A stretch of DNA of 64,000 bases from Paulownia fortunei (Eukaryota > Streptophyta > Magnoliopsida > Lamiales > Paulowniaceae). The position numbers were made by a program, and so were the translations under genes. The notes under the pieces were generated by a model that worked only from the letters and a program-made list of their open reading frames with translations, ran no database searches and was not told the DNA's origin. This document shows positions 41,828-54,158 of the stretch, one piece after another. Position 1 is the stretch's first letter. Each line of letters starts with the position of its first letter. The stretch covers positions 20,783,799 through 20,847,798 of the forward strand of contig CM033108.1 in the NCBI GenBank assembly GCA_019321725.1, written 5' to 3'.

Positions 41828-42903
41828 TTGTGCGACCTAGCGAGAAAAAAACCGGGTGAAAAGAGTTATATTAAGTCATCACGAAACAAACATAATCCTA
41901 CAACTCAAAACTCACTATGTACCCCAAACTATGTGGTCGTCTAGACCAAGCATCTATGATCCCTCGATGTACAATAAGTAGATCATATCTAACTCTCTCA
42001 ACTATGTATCTAAGCTCATGGCTATGTCAAACATGTTTTGATTTGTTCGACCGACCTATGAGCCATAGAACATAAGGGCATTACCAATTTAGTTTTCCTC
42101 GGCCTCTCATGCCCATCAGCTTAGTCTTGATAACTTTCTTAGTCTTGCTCCGACATACTAGATCTATCATGGCTATTAAATATATGCTAAAGCATAGCTT
42201 ACTATTCATGACATGGTTAAAGTCTCAAAAGGTACTAAAAAAACAGTAAGGGCTCACACAATGACAAAACATGGATCATTTAATCACTCCACTTATAAGG
42301 TCATCTTAAAAGTATATATAGTATGAACACATGCTATTATGGAGCTCTCACTCAACTGGGCATGTCACACTTAAAACATCATCCAAATCTTAGTTCAATC
42401 ACTATCAAGTGCCTGACTTGCACACCACCAGACAATCACTCTCCAAAAATTCTTTTAAGTAATTTGTTCATTCAGCTAAAAATAGGCTTTTATGAAGTTT
42501 GGACATACTTCATTATCATCTAAGTATGATCGAATCTTAGCCTCAAGCTAAGGCTACTACATGTTAAGTATTAACAAAAGGCTTGGAGTATACCCAATCA
42601 GCCTAGTTGGCATTTTACCTAATAGGCGCTGGTAGACTACCCTAGCATGGGCTCTAAGTTGCTACCTAGAACTTGCGCCGACCACAATCACCAATCATGT
42701 TACACATTAGGTGGCAGTGTGCATGGCAGCCTATGTGCTGTCTTATCATTATGTTAATTTTATTTTTTGATCTAAAATATTCGTTTCAACCTTTCTAAAA
42801 AAATGTTAATCTCAAACGCACAAATAGATGTAATTTATTCCATAAATACATCAATTGAATTTCAAAAGATATTAAAATGCATGAACCTAACTTTTGATAT
42901 CAC
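41828..42903 (-). other. Repeat-like DNA, possible copia leader or internal fragment
   Basis: No coding domain is recognised. It adjoins the LTR-like block at 42904 on the side where that element's interior would lie. The junction CTTTTGATATCAC (42891-42903) may be a decayed complement of a TGGTATCAGAG-type primer site. Confidence 0.35.
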
Positions 42904-44400
42904 TGTTGGGTTGGCTTGTTTTGGGAAGTGATGCACAGTGAAAAAATAAAAATCTTGTTAACGAATTAAAACATATATATCATATGTGATTTCAATTGTA
43001 TCCCAAAACTATTGCGATTGATCGATTGTGCACTTCAATATCTTTATATATGAAAGTTTTTTAAACTTTACTTAAATTGCTTTCGATTGGTGATGCGGAT
43101 AGAGACGATTGAAATCTTTCTTCACTCAACACACACGCATGAAGTGAATTCACTTTAGGATAAATTTGAAAAAAAGCTAAGCAGATAAGAAAAAAGTTGC
43201 AGCAAGCAAAGCGATGAAAGTCCATGGACTTGGAAAATGATTGTGAATCAGCTCAGCCATTCATGTCTTCGTTTTGCTGTTATAGTGTTCTCGGATTTTC
43301 TCTTTCATGTCATGGAATATCAACTCTAGGCAATGATGTTCAAGAAGAAAACCTAGTTTGGTGCAGATAGAAACATACCAAGTTGGAAGCTCAAGTTGCC
43401 CATAGCTTGACATCCGACAAAGATTTGATTGTGAATATGCCTTTGCCTTGAGGTCTGTCACAGAACGAAATGAATGTATGTGTTACTTTATGTCTCTTTT
43501 GGCATCGTAGAAATGTGCACTACTCATTTTTTGTAAAAAATAAAGCGTGCTTAATTTTAGTAATTGTCAATTAAGGTGTGTAACAATTACCTATTTTCTT
43601 GTTTAAATTTCACAAACTCATATTTTTTTGAATCATATATAAACCCTTTTAACTCTCATTTGTCGAACATTCCAAAATTAAAGAATCAGAGTTTGAGAGA
43701 TAAGATTAAGAGAAAAAGCTTGTGAAGAATTTGTCCTCTTTTTAACTATATCCATACCTTGGACGTCTATGCACAGTTGATTTTATGCTAGTAGTTACCA
43801 ACCAAACAATTTTAACTAGAACTAGATTTGTGTAACTAAATACAACTCTTTGTATTTAATTGTGTGTATTCTAATTTTCAACTCAATCATGAAAGGAGAA
43901 TTGAAACTAAGTAAAGTTGTTGAACATTTTTTATGGAAGAAGAAGAAGAAGAGGGTGTGGATTTCTAGGGTTGTTATGGCCTAAAATTTGAAGCCCTAAA
44001 AGTACTTTAATTTCTGACCTCTTGGGACTTATATAAGTCCCTCAAGTCCTAACCCTAGTGGGACTCAAGAACCTTGTCTTCCTTTCATTCATATGTTCAC
44101 ACATCAATTAGGAAACTTAAACTCTCTAATTTAATATCATAATGGGCTTCATACAAGCCTACACCAATTTTAGGTTTGTACCTTAATTAATTAGGTTTAA
44201 TTTAATTGATTCTATTAATTAATTTAAAAATGAATTAATTAGACCTTAATTAGTTTCACTTGGGCTTTCTAATTTTATTAGGTCCAATTAAATGATCACA
44301 TAATCAATTGAATTAAATCAACACTTGAATTAACTTAAGCTCCACTATTTAATCATATTAATTAATTTAATCCAACACTTGGACTATTTTCTAAAAAAAA
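42904..44400 (-). mobile_element. Copia-like LTR
   Basis: TGTTGGGTTGGCTTG at 42904 is the complement of a common copia LTR end (...CCCAACA), and the primer-like complement lies next to it. A TATA-like motif GGACTTATATAAGTCCC occurs at about 44026-44042. The right boundary is uncertain and no second LTR was found. Confidence 0.4.
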
Positions 44401-44987
44401 AATGGTCTTATCTAATAAGTGCATATTTTTACATATTTTGTACTAATTCTTCTATGTCTTCCTTGCTTTGTTCTTGTTAACAATAGGTTTTTATTAATAT
44501 TTTGTATGTGATAGGAGTTTGGGAATCAAGATATTGAAAATGAGCCAAAACGAAGTTGTAATAAGCATTATTGGGCCAAATTTCATTGACACGGTGCTAC
44601 TGCGGCAGTTTTTATATTTCGGACATAAATTTTTGGTCCAAAAGCCTGTTGACCTGATTCTTGACTCATTGCAAATATAATGGATAGGTCTATAACTTTT
44701 ATTTTATCAACTTATCCCAATTTAATTGATTTTAAAGAGAAAAATAAGGTTAAAAAGTAAAAAGTATACTAAAACTTTCAAATCTGACAGTCTTCGTATT
44801 TTTGGGATAACTCTCCCATAAATGTGATATTGATTTGATTCAACCAGCTAAATAAATATAGCAAATAGGGTTGTAATTGTTATAAAGACACCAAAAGTGA
44901 ATTCATCCTAAAAAAAGGTCAAAAACCAGTTGGAATAGGTTGAATAGTGTTAGAACACTGAACTGAAGAAATAAAAATAGTAGCAAC

Positions 44988-45082
44988 GGTGCCTGAGCAC
45001 CAAAACAGGGCGCCTAGGCACCAAACAAAATAGAGAGCATAGGGCCTAGGCACCAAAACAGAGCAAAGGGTGCCTAGGCACC
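44988..45082. repeat. Cluster of GGTGCCTAGGCACC palindromes
   Basis: Four copies: GGTGCCTGAGCACC (44988), GGCGCCTAGGCACC (45009), GGGCCTAGGCACC (45042) and the perfect palindrome GGTGCCTAGGCACC (45069). They are separated by A-rich spacers (CAAAACAG, CAAAATAGAGAGCA). Confidence 0.8.
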
Positions 45083-45182
45083 ATCCGTGGGACAAAATTG
45101 ATATTTTTGCTTGGAGTGGTAACTCTTTACACCTTTTGGCACATGTTTATGATATGTATACACTAGATACATATAATACATA

Positions 45183-45281
45183 ACACAACACACATTACAC
45201 ACTTTACAAGAAACCACACAACGCACATTATACATTTTACAATAAATCACACAACATACCTTACACACTTTACAACAAATC
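45183..45281. repeat. 33-bp minisatellite, three units
   Basis: Units start ACACAAC at 45183, 45216 and 45249 and contain CACTTTACAA or CATTTTACAA. They are AC-rich on the plus strand. An open frame on the other strand is Cys/Val-rich simple sequence and not a gene. Confidence 0.85.
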
Positions 45282-46679
45282 ACAACACTTACTCTTTTAA
45301 AATATACTATCCTCTCAACACACACACACTAATTTTTCAAATCCACACTCTAAATTCATTCACATTTGGGAAGCAATCTTGGGGTCAAAAAGCATTAAGG
45401 AAGATAAAGTGAAAGATGATTGGAGGAGGAGACATTCATAATCCTTCATCAATCTCAACTATCTTCTTCAATCTTTAAATCTCTTTGGCTTCCAATGTTG
45501 TTAGTTTTAATTTTATTGTCATTTTTTTATAATGTTAGGCTAGAATTTCTTTGGGGTTGAGGGTGATTTCAAACCCTTAGACATAGTTTCTTATAATTAA
45601 ATGTTTGGTATTATTGATGAACTTTCCAATTTGAAGTTGTTTATGTCTTTCTATGCTTAATGTCTTAGTGGGTATTTTCTTGTTTTGTTTGGGTACGCAA
45701 CCAAATTAGATTTGAAAATTTCCTACAACTAGATTAGACATTTTGAATTCATAATTATTTTGAATTTCTAATCATGTGTAGTAAATTATGATTAATGATT
45801 ATGAGATATTTTTGTTAATTGTAATGAAAAACATAACATAAGTTAAATGACCCAAGCTTGTGTGGTTGTTGCTTATATCAATCTATCTTTCTTATTTTAA
45901 TGCATCCATTGAATTAAATTTATAAATCTTATTTTTAGTACCAAATTTAAACCTTACTCTTCAATAATTTTTTATTGAGTATATAGCGAGTAAGAGTCGA
46001 TCCCATAAGGATCAAGACTAACTGATTTACTATTGAGTCACTAACTAAGAAATTTAACTTCAAAATTGTTAACCTAAAGCTAAGACTCAATAAGTAAACT
46101 CTATAAATTAACAACAAATGATTGGGAGGGTTGAATTGAGTGACTAAGCTGTAGAAATAAAAATTAATTAAAATGTAAAGCAATCAAAATTAAAATAACA
46201 AGCAACAATCGATTAAAATAGGTTGAGGTTTCCTTCGCATATCAATATTATTAACAACTTGTCATTTAAATTATCAACCATAGATAATAACAAGCTCTAT
46301 TACCCTAATCTTTTCTTAGTTGCTCATTAGGTAGAACAAACTCTCTACCTAATTTCCTATCCATCAAACATATCATCAAAGGACTTGAGGCTGAGACTTG
46401 AGCATATTAAACTAGTCGTGGGCTCACAACTTTTGTAACTTAGTTGAACAATTAATTGTTCTGATTAATTAATCCAATTAATTAATTCTCTTGAAATTAA
46501 CTCATTAATTCTAAGAACCCACAAGACATGAGATGCATCTAGCAATGCATCATGACTCCTAGTCTAAGGTGAATGTGCGAACCTATTATGAATATTATGC
46601 AAGTACGATCCTTCTATCATCTAATATCCCGATTGAGCCTAGGGCATGGATGTCAAATCGAAACCCCATTAGCTCAATA

Positions 46680-47380
46680 ACTATGTTTCCATTCCTAGTA
46701 GCTTGACTCGATGATGAATAATTAGAAAACCCCACGTCTAATTTTCATCCAACCTTGGCCAAGAATTTTAGAGTCAAGTACAGTGGAACACATAGGAGAT
46801 TCACTTATTCATCTAGATAGGTGACGGATCCTTTGTTGGCCACTCATTAATCTCCATACATGAAGATGTTACACCCAATATAAACCCCTTTTGATTGTCA
46901 TGCAATCAGAAAATATATCAAAGTACAACATGTCATGCACAAGGTTACCATGGTGCCTCAAGTCCAAGGACTAATTCTTGCACTATCGTAACGAGAAAAT
47001 TCTCATTCGACAATAGAATATTTCCAATTGAAAATTTTCAGGTGGGGTTGTTCAGTGTACTTGTTCCCAACAAACACCCGCATACATGCACTAGTGTCTC
47101 CACACCAATACCTATGGAACGAGGTATCCTCCTTTCGAGCCTGCATCGTATGCGCAAGTTTCAACGAGATCAATGATATCTCATCTCATTAATCCTTAAC
47201 TTGGAACGTTTTAAGATCACAGCCTTAGAGGCATATTCCACGATCACCATCATATGCGCAACCATGCCCCATAGCTATGTATGATCTAAGGACTTTATCT
47301 AATTCTTATGATGAATTTAAGATAAAGATTGCCATTTAAATGATATTAATATAAATAAAAATGATTCGCAAAAGTATAAG
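46680..47380. repeat. ~0.65-kb dispersed repeat, copy 1
   Basis: It shares the order of motifs with 48510-49330: CCATTCCTAG, ACATGTCATGCACAAGGTTA, GACTAATTCTTGCA, TTTCCAATTGAAAATTT, ATATTCCACGATCACCATC, GAATTTAAGATAAAGA. This looks like an LTR or leader of a copia/gypsy-class element. Region 45950-46680 is similar in texture, but no boundaries are seen. Confidence 0.65.
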
Positions 47381-47559
47381 AACGACCAGAATAATTGGCA
47401 CGCCAAGCACTACTCTAACAGAAGACTCGCACCCCAGCATGAAGCAAGGCACCGCAGAGCGATTGTGCTACAGTTAAATAGAGAGCACAATGCTCTAGCG
47501 CCTTGTAGGGAGCCGAGGTACGATCTAGCCAAGAAAAATCTTATGTACTTGCATGGGGC

Positions 47560-48503
47560 GCCATTCATCGGGAGTTCGGATTTTTATTAGGTTTTCAAAA
47601 CAAGGTATAATAAACAACTTATAATTCATTCCCAATTCTTTAGCATCTTGGAGAACACAAGAACGACTGGGAACAAAGGAAAAGAACTCAAGAACGTAAT
47701 TGAAGGCATCTCTCATCTGGATACAAAAAGGATTTATGTCTTTTGTTGATTGAATTATTTACATTATTCTTGGTAATTCATATGATGTATCAAAACTTGT
47801 CTATGAGTTTTCCTGCATTAGTTATAAACTAAATTATAGTTTCTAGGGGTTGATGTAGCCAACATTGGATCCTATATTTTGAGATTATATTTTATCATAA
47901 TTCAAGTTCTTTAATTTTATTTGTGTTATTGTGATTCGATTGCATCCTAATTACTTGATCACTAATCTAGATTATTAGGCGTATAAGATATGGCACTCAA
48001 GAGAGGGGATTTTATACACGACCATAGGATAACACCACTTAGGAATTTACAGATTCGAGAGGCTTATGAACCCTTCGTAATCTTGTGAAAAAATCTATTG
48101 GACTTTGATGGGATTTTAGTTTGGAATTTTTATAGAGATATTGAAATTCGAATTAGAAATCACTCAGGACTAGAAAGAGAGAATAGATTATTTGAAGGAT
48201 TCTTGACTTATAAACTATTGACTTGAATTTGATTGATAAATATAGATGAAATTAGGTGAATCAAACCTCTAGAATTGATTATTTATCAAGTGTTTGATAA
48301 TTTTCTTGAGTGAACATTTAACTTTAATTTTAGAATTTTTAGTTTATCTCATTGAAACTTTTATTTGAATCATATAGATAAAGTTAGGACTATTATATTT
48401 CTGTACTTAGTGTGTATTTGGCATTAATCCATGTGGAGATGAAACTTTATTCACCATTTTTACTCAAAACTTGACACCATACACTTGTGTTAGGATTTTT
48501 GGA
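47560..48503 (+). mobile_element. Second copy of the nested solo-LTR family
   Basis: It aligns with about 29800-30740: GAAGGCATCTCTC, CTTGTCTATGAGTTTT, GATGTAGCCAACATTGGATC, CCATAGGATAACACCACTTA, AAGTTAGGACTATTAT, GACACCATACACTTGTG. The left end differs from the first copy (GC-rich block 47395-47530), so the 5' part is diverged or replaced. Confidence 0.7.
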
Positions 48504-48509
48504 ATATAT

Positions 48510-49330
48510 ATCCATTCCTAGTTTTATGACTAGATGAACCAAGGTAACTTGTTAGTAAGCACATTGCATCTACGACCTCGTTTATGGGTTCAAGTTACTG
48601 GAGGAGAGTTAGGCAACTAGCCATTATCCTCTTTTTTATAAAATAAAAAAATCCTAGTTTGTGACTCCTTGATGAAACTAGAAGACCCTTATCTAATTCT
48701 CATCCACCATTAGCTAAGTACTTCTGAGTTAAGAATCATGGATAAAATAGAAGATTCACCAATTAGGTAGGTGACAGATTCTTTAATTTATTGATTACTC
48801 ATCAATCTCGATACACGACATATTACACTTGACATGTTCCCTTTGTTATTATCATGTTACTGAAAAACTTATTAATGTGCAATATGTCATGCACAAGGTT
48901 ATAATAGTGCCTTAAGTCGAATGACTAATTCTTGCAGTATTGTAACAAGGAAACTTCCCTTCGACAACCAGGTTTTCCAATTGAAAATTTAAAGGAAGGC
49001 AGTTCACTGTATTTATTTTCTAACAAATATTGTATATATGCACTATTGTCACTACACCGATACTTATGAAACGAGACATCCTCTTTTCGAACTTGTATCA
49101 TATGTGCAAGTTTTATTAGGCTTATTGATGTTTCGTTTCAATCAACTCTCATCTTGGAATATTTTTAAGACCAAAGTCGTAATGACATATTCCATGATCA
49201 CCATCTTACAATGCCCCATAGTTATGCGTGGTTTAAGGATTTCATCCAATTTATTAATGTAAATTTAAGATAAAGAACTATCATTTATTAATAAGTATTT
49301 AATAAGATCATTTATACAGGAGCTTACAAG
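48510..49330. repeat. ~0.65-kb dispersed repeat, copy 2
   Basis: Same orientation as copy 1 (46680-47380). The pair flanks the solo-LTR copy at 47560-48503. Whether they are LTRs of one disrupted element or independent copies cannot be settled by eye. Confidence 0.6.
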
Positions 49331-50351
49331 AGACAATCTAGCTGGTCGTTGAAACACTACTCTTAACACTTTTCGTACCATTTGGGATCAATACCATTTA
49401 TGTTTGAATTGAGCCAAACTAAATTTGATCGGATCCTATTTGAGTTTTATAATTAGATTTGATTAATTTTTGAATCGGATTTGAGCTTAACAAGATTCAA
49501 CGGAAATTAGATTTGGCTCTTATAGAATAGAGAAAGAGTTAACTTTCAAAATTGAATTATATATTTATTTTCACTTAATTATGACCGTTAATATATGAGA
49601 CTTATAATGCCTGAATAATAAAAATGTACATGTTCTCATTAATCAAATAAGTCATCACATATAAATTCAGCAAAAGTAGTTTTCTTAGACTCATTTCATC
49701 GTACACTTTTCATGTTTTCGTATCATCATGTATCTTCACCTTTTACTAGAAACCCCTCCCTCTTTCCTTAATTTTTTTTTTTTTTTTATCATCCTACAAT
49801 AAAATTTTATTTTTTCAAAAAATACTCTCTTATTTAAAAAAATTATGTAACATCCCGATCTTTTAATCACTACTTTTAAAGATAATATTATAAAAACTAC
49901 ATAAAATTCATATTTCTTTGATGCTTATCCAAAATTGAATATCCAATTAAATGGGATAAATAATTACTTTACAATGTGAGCTTGCTCACTATCAAAGAGA
50001 AACTGTGTCATAACATCCGGATGGAGCTCAACTGAAATAGAAAGTAAATAATGGGTTCAATTCAAGTATAAGATCATTAAATTTGATACTATTTTGAACT
50101 CCGAACCACTCTAAACTCGAATCATATGAATGACTGCAATAATATTAATGAATATCCAAATTCAATTCTTGAACAATATAAAAAAACTAAAAAAAGACAA
50201 TGAGAATATAAAAGAAAAAAAACAATTTACTTCAATCTCGAAAACTACACATAAAAAAAAGCCATTAACCTTACATTAAATTATAATAGCAATTACATTT
50301 AATGCTTAGTTTATCTATGTAACAAGGGAAATATAAACAAAAAAGAAAAAT
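49331..50351. other. Intergenic DNA 3' of the MIZ1-like gene
   Basis: AT-rich. TGTAACATCCCGATC at about 49847 resembles an LTR-type repeat start. No other gene signal. The 3' UTR of the MIZ1-like gene must lie in the right part of this interval, where A/T-rich runs at 50180-50345 could provide polyadenylation signals. Confidence 0.45.
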
Positions 50352-51119
50352 TCAAACTCTAACAAAGAAGATGCTGAGTTCAGGCCCACTATTCCCATCC
50401 GGATTCATCATGTAATATGTTTCCGAGTCCTTCGATCCCACCACCCTCTCAAAGTGAGCCCGCATATATGTCAGCTCCCCCTCCGCCGCTACCGCGTCCG
50501 CGGAGCCGCCACCTGCACCGGGCAGCACCCCGGCCCCCATCGACGCCGCATGCAGCATTTGCATGACCTTCAAGTCATCGTCCGTTGGCTCCCTCTTCAC
50601 AGCATAACCTACTTTCCTCCCATTGCAGTACATGGTCCATATGGGCTCGTCGATCAGCTTGATCTTTTCCGACGGGTTTTTTTCGCATTCGAGGGCGATT
50701 CTCACGAGCCCGAGTCCCATATCCTGGAGAAGTTTGCCTGTCTGAATGGAGAGCTCGAGCACGAGCATGGGTAAACACCTGGGGTTCTCTTGGATAGCTA
50801 GGTTTACGCGGGATTTCCGGTGGCCGAATAGGGTTCCGGTCATCTGCTTGCCGCCGTGTATGTGGCCCTCGTGCATGCGGTTGGTGTGGATGGAAACCGG
50901 CATCTTGCATGGCGGGTTGATCACCGGAAATGACCGGAAAACGGACTTGACCCGCCGGAAAAGTTTGGTGGATTTTGATGGGGTCTTCTTGTGGGAAGGT
51001 TGCTGGAGAGAGACCTGGGGCCTGGTTGGGGATTGGTCGGGCGCCACCGCATTAGCGGCCAGTGGAGGCGGTGGAGGTGGACGTTTGGGGGTTGGGGGTT
51101 TGTGTTTTGGTGTTGGCAT
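50352..51119 (-). CDS. MIZU-KUSSEI 1-like protein (DUF617)
   Basis: Single-exon gene of 255 residues, from ATG at 51119 to TGA at 50354-50352. An in-frame ATG 34 codons upstream (51221) exists, but MPTPKHKPPTPKRPPPPP fits the family N-terminus better, and a TATATAG-type motif lies between the two ATGs. Residues ~1-60 are Pro/Ser-rich and disordered; ~65-75 (KLFRRVKSVFRSFP) is basic. The DUF617/MIZ domain spans ~85-255 with GTLFGHRKSRVNLAIQE, LPMLVLELSIQTGKLLQDMG, LVRIALECEK, EPIWTMYCNGRKVGYAVKRE, ELTYMRAHFERVVGSKDSET and the C-terminal GPELSIFFVRV. The founding member, Arabidopsis MIZ1, is needed for root hydrotropism; the role of this paralogue is inferred only by family. A Gly/Ala-rich insert (GAGVLPGAGGGSADAVAAEG) sits before ELTYMRAHF. 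The gene is much more GC-rich than its surroundings and appears intact. Confidence 0.93.
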   Translation of the reverse strand: MPTPKHKPPTPKRPPPPPPLAANAVAPDQSPTRPQVSLQQPSHKKTPSKSTKLFRRVKSVFRSFPVINPPCKMPVSIHTNRMHEGHIHGGKQMTGTLFGHRKSRVNLAIQENPRCLPMLVLELSIQTGKLLQDMGLGLVRIALECEKNPSEKIKLIDEPIWTMYCNGRKVGYAVKREPTDDDLKVMQMLHAASMGAGVLPGAGGGSADAVAAEGELTYMRAHFERVVGSKDSETYYMMNPDGNSGPELSIFFVRV

Positions 51120-51157
51120 TTTGGTGTTGATGGAGATTGAAAATTCTTGGTGTGGGC

Positions 51158-51166
51158 TATTATATG
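51158..51166 (-). promoter_or_regulatory. Candidate TATA box of the MIZ1-like gene
   Basis: The minus strand reads CATATAATA about 40 bases before the chosen ATG. That leaves a very short 5' leader, so the element is tentative. Confidence 0.3.
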
Positions 51167-51893
51167 TGGTTATTGAAGGTGGCAGTGTGATGTTTGTGGT
51201 GGGAGTGTACAAGAAGATCAAGTTATGGGAAGCACGTTTTTTGTTGAATTTGGTTTTATTTTATTTTTTCAATGTTAGGTAAGTTTTTTTTTTGTTAATT
51301 AATTTTAGTGCTTTGTACTGTTTGACTTAATGTTTCTTGGTGGTTAGTTCTTTTACTTGGCCAAATAGTAGTGTCAAAAATTGTGGTAGTTGACCATAGA
51401 TTTAGGCTTGTAGCTCTACTTTCTGTTGAGGGTGAAAAGTCTTGTGCATCGGCAGATATATTGAATAGTTTCTGTTGTTTGGAATCTCAATAATACTTTA
51501 TGTAACACTTGATTTAATGTATAATCGTATTGAAAGAAATAGACACAAAAATATACAATCCTATGTAGGCAATAGGATAGTGGGGATTGTGGACCATAAC
51601 AATGTTATCCCTCTCGTTTCTTCATTTTCTTATTTCTTTTTTTGGCCTTAAGCTTTTTTTCCTTAGCTAATTTCCAGATTAAATAAAAAGATGAACACGT
51701 CCCAGTCAATTATACAATGTCGCAAGTTGTATAATATATCTATTTCTTGAGTTTTGATTATCTATGTAATGAAATATTGATTAATCAGTTATTCCAGCTA
51801 TCAATTACTGGGGGGTACAGAGTGTTCATGCACTCCCCGTGCTGAAATTTTGTTTGAGATTAATTTCATTACTTTTCATCATTTGACAAATAT

Positions 51894-51894
<1 letters not shown>

Positions 51895-51937
<43 letters not shown>

Positions 51938-51991
51938 ATATATATATATATGTATGTATGTATATATATATATATGTATGTATGTATGTAT
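51895..51991. repeat. Compound (TA)n/(TATG)n microsatellite
   Basis: A long TA run alternates with TGTA/TATG blocks over nearly 100 bp, about 0.8 kb upstream of the MIZ1-like start codon. Confidence 0.92.
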
Positions 51992-54158
51992 TATGTTTAT
52001 TTTTCTCCAAGTCAAATTTTACAAGAAACCAATTTTTTTCCAAAACTTCAAATCAACATCGTACTTATACATACATATATACTTAACGAGACCTATATCA
52101 TTTGATTTTTACAAGTATCAATTACACATAAGTTTGGATGGATTATCAGTCGTTATGAATTGGCTATCAATGTGTGACAATTGACATATAGCCCAATTAG
52201 CCTAATTCAATCCTCTCTCCTTTATGACTTGTTTATATGATTAATACTAACATTGTCTGTTTAAGTTTGTTTGCACCTTACATACATTAACTGAAAATTT
52301 TAAATCTCGAGTGAGAAATATGGGAATAAGTTATAAAATTTCCTCTATAACCTTTTCCAACACTTGTTATTATTTCACTTTCTTTTGTGTTTTGCTGTCC
52401 ATTTTTATATGATTCTAAAAGGTGACCGTTACTAATACTCTTTTGTTGGCTTTCTTAGTTTCTTATTATTATTTTAGTATAATTCAAGTATCCATAATTG
52501 AATTTTCTTAGTTTATTTTCATTTTGAAGATATCTGTGTACATTGTTTCTTTTTTTAAAAAAATAAGCATGTTTTTTCTTTACTACCTTTTCTTAAAGTC
52601 AATATGCGACTCTCAATAACTCCTGACATAACTTTGAGGGCATGATTGCAAATTTATTAGAAAACTTTATTCTATTTACTCTTACGTAAAATTTTGGGTT
52701 TTTTGCATCCATTAGCTCTAGGAATATAATTTTGTCAAATAACCTTTTATGGTATGAAATTTCGGCAAATTACCCTTTTTTTTAAAAAATTGACTATTAG
52801 TTAACTGTTAAAATGAATACGGAATGATATTTTGCCCTTATCTTTCGAGGACTAGTTGGATTTCATAATTTTTTTTACATTCGTAGTTATCATTTAATTG
52901 CTGAAATGCAACTTTTCTTTATTTAATTCAATTATTTTCAAGATAAAATGACTAATCATTTAGAATATCATAATGTCAACTTTTACTGTTGAATGTTGAC
53001 AATTAAATACAATAACTGCTCATATATCAAAATACGTAATAAAAGTTACTAATTATTTTATTTTCTTTTAGAACATCTGTAAACTATTGTAGCATAATGT
53101 AGCTTTCTTTCTAACCAAAAAATGATTGCACTAAAAATGCAACGCAACAGCCATGGCCAAAAGACAGTAATGAATAAATAAAACTCACATATAACGAGAG
53201 ACAAATAATAACAAAGAAATAAGAAACAAATTCGAGTATATCTTGGGGAAGTTTTGAACCTACTGTAAGTTATATAAATATTATATAAATAATATAAATG
53301 TGGCCACTCTAGATAAGTGTTGGATTAATTTCATCATATCTTGTGCATTTAACTAAATCTTTAAAAAAAAATTCACTGTGGAAAAAATAACATTTTTCCT
53401 TATTTCATATCCCAAAATAAGATTTTGAATAAAACTGCATCACAAATAGTGTAGAGGAAATATATATCTCTAGTGTTTGTTGGTGTGATGAATATGCCGA
53501 AATTTATGTGGTGAAACTATGTGGGAACTGGTGAGGTGAAATTTTACGATGAGGATTTCCCATAAACATGAGAATATTGCATATTAGACTCTCTAATCAT
53601 AAAAGGCAACTTGCCTTCAATTAAAAGAGTAAATGTAAAAAAAAATAGAATTCAAACTAGCATTGAGAGACAAGGGCAAAAATATCATTTCTCTCCTCTT
53701 TTAACAACGGACTACGAATCAACTTAATAGGAGTTATTTATGGGTGCAAAAAGCCAAAGGATGGCTACCTCTATTGGTTGGATTTTAAAAATATAAATGA
53801 ATGATCTTGAGTTTTATATTTTTAAATTTAATCGATCCAATCCGTTTCATATTTTTATTTTTTTAAAAATTATTATATGTATTTATAAATTAGTTTTTTA
53901 AAAAAATATATTTTTTCGATAGTTTTAATATTGTTTCTTAAAAATATAAATTTTAATATTTTTTTTAAATTATAAATCGGGTGTAATGAGTTTACCCACC
54001 AAATTTGAATTTGGGGCGAGTTTAGATTTGAATTCTTAAAAATCTTAACAAGTTAGGTTTGGGTCCAAACAAATCCGATCCATTGTCATTCTTAAAAAAA
54101 CCTTTAAAACTTTGTGTTTATTTAAATTAGGACACTAAATATTGGATGGAAAGGGGTA
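51992..54158. other. AT-rich intergenic stretch, no gene seen
   Basis: No coding or element boundary is convincing. About 53750-54095 has short ends reminiscent of non-autonomous hAT elements (GGGTGCAAAAAGCC), but I could not confirm them. Confidence 0.5.

Larger units (their letters stand above)
44412..45950 (+). mobile_element. Gypsy-like LTR fragment
   Basis: AATAAGTGCATATTTTTACA at 44415 resembles the TGATAAGTGCATATTTT start of gypsy LTRs such as the one ending at 41827, but in plus orientation, and the rest is unrelated to that family. It contains a 33-bp minisatellite and a GC-rich palindrome cluster. The 3' edge is not defined. Confidence 0.4.

Noticed and set aside
45074..45325. Cys/Val-rich 83-residue frame on the minus strand
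   Set aside because: It is the translation of the 33-bp AC-rich minisatellite and palindrome cluster, not a conserved small secreted protein.
50352..51282. Other frames and the upstream ATG (51221) across the MIZ1-like gene
   Set aside because: The alternative frames are shadows of the GC-rich gene. The upstream in-frame extension has no family similarity and a TATA-like motif lies within it.
51895..51991. Promoter TATA clusters in the (TA)n tract
   Set aside because: Simple microsatellite; TATA-like strings are expected by composition and it is too far from any start codon to argue for use.
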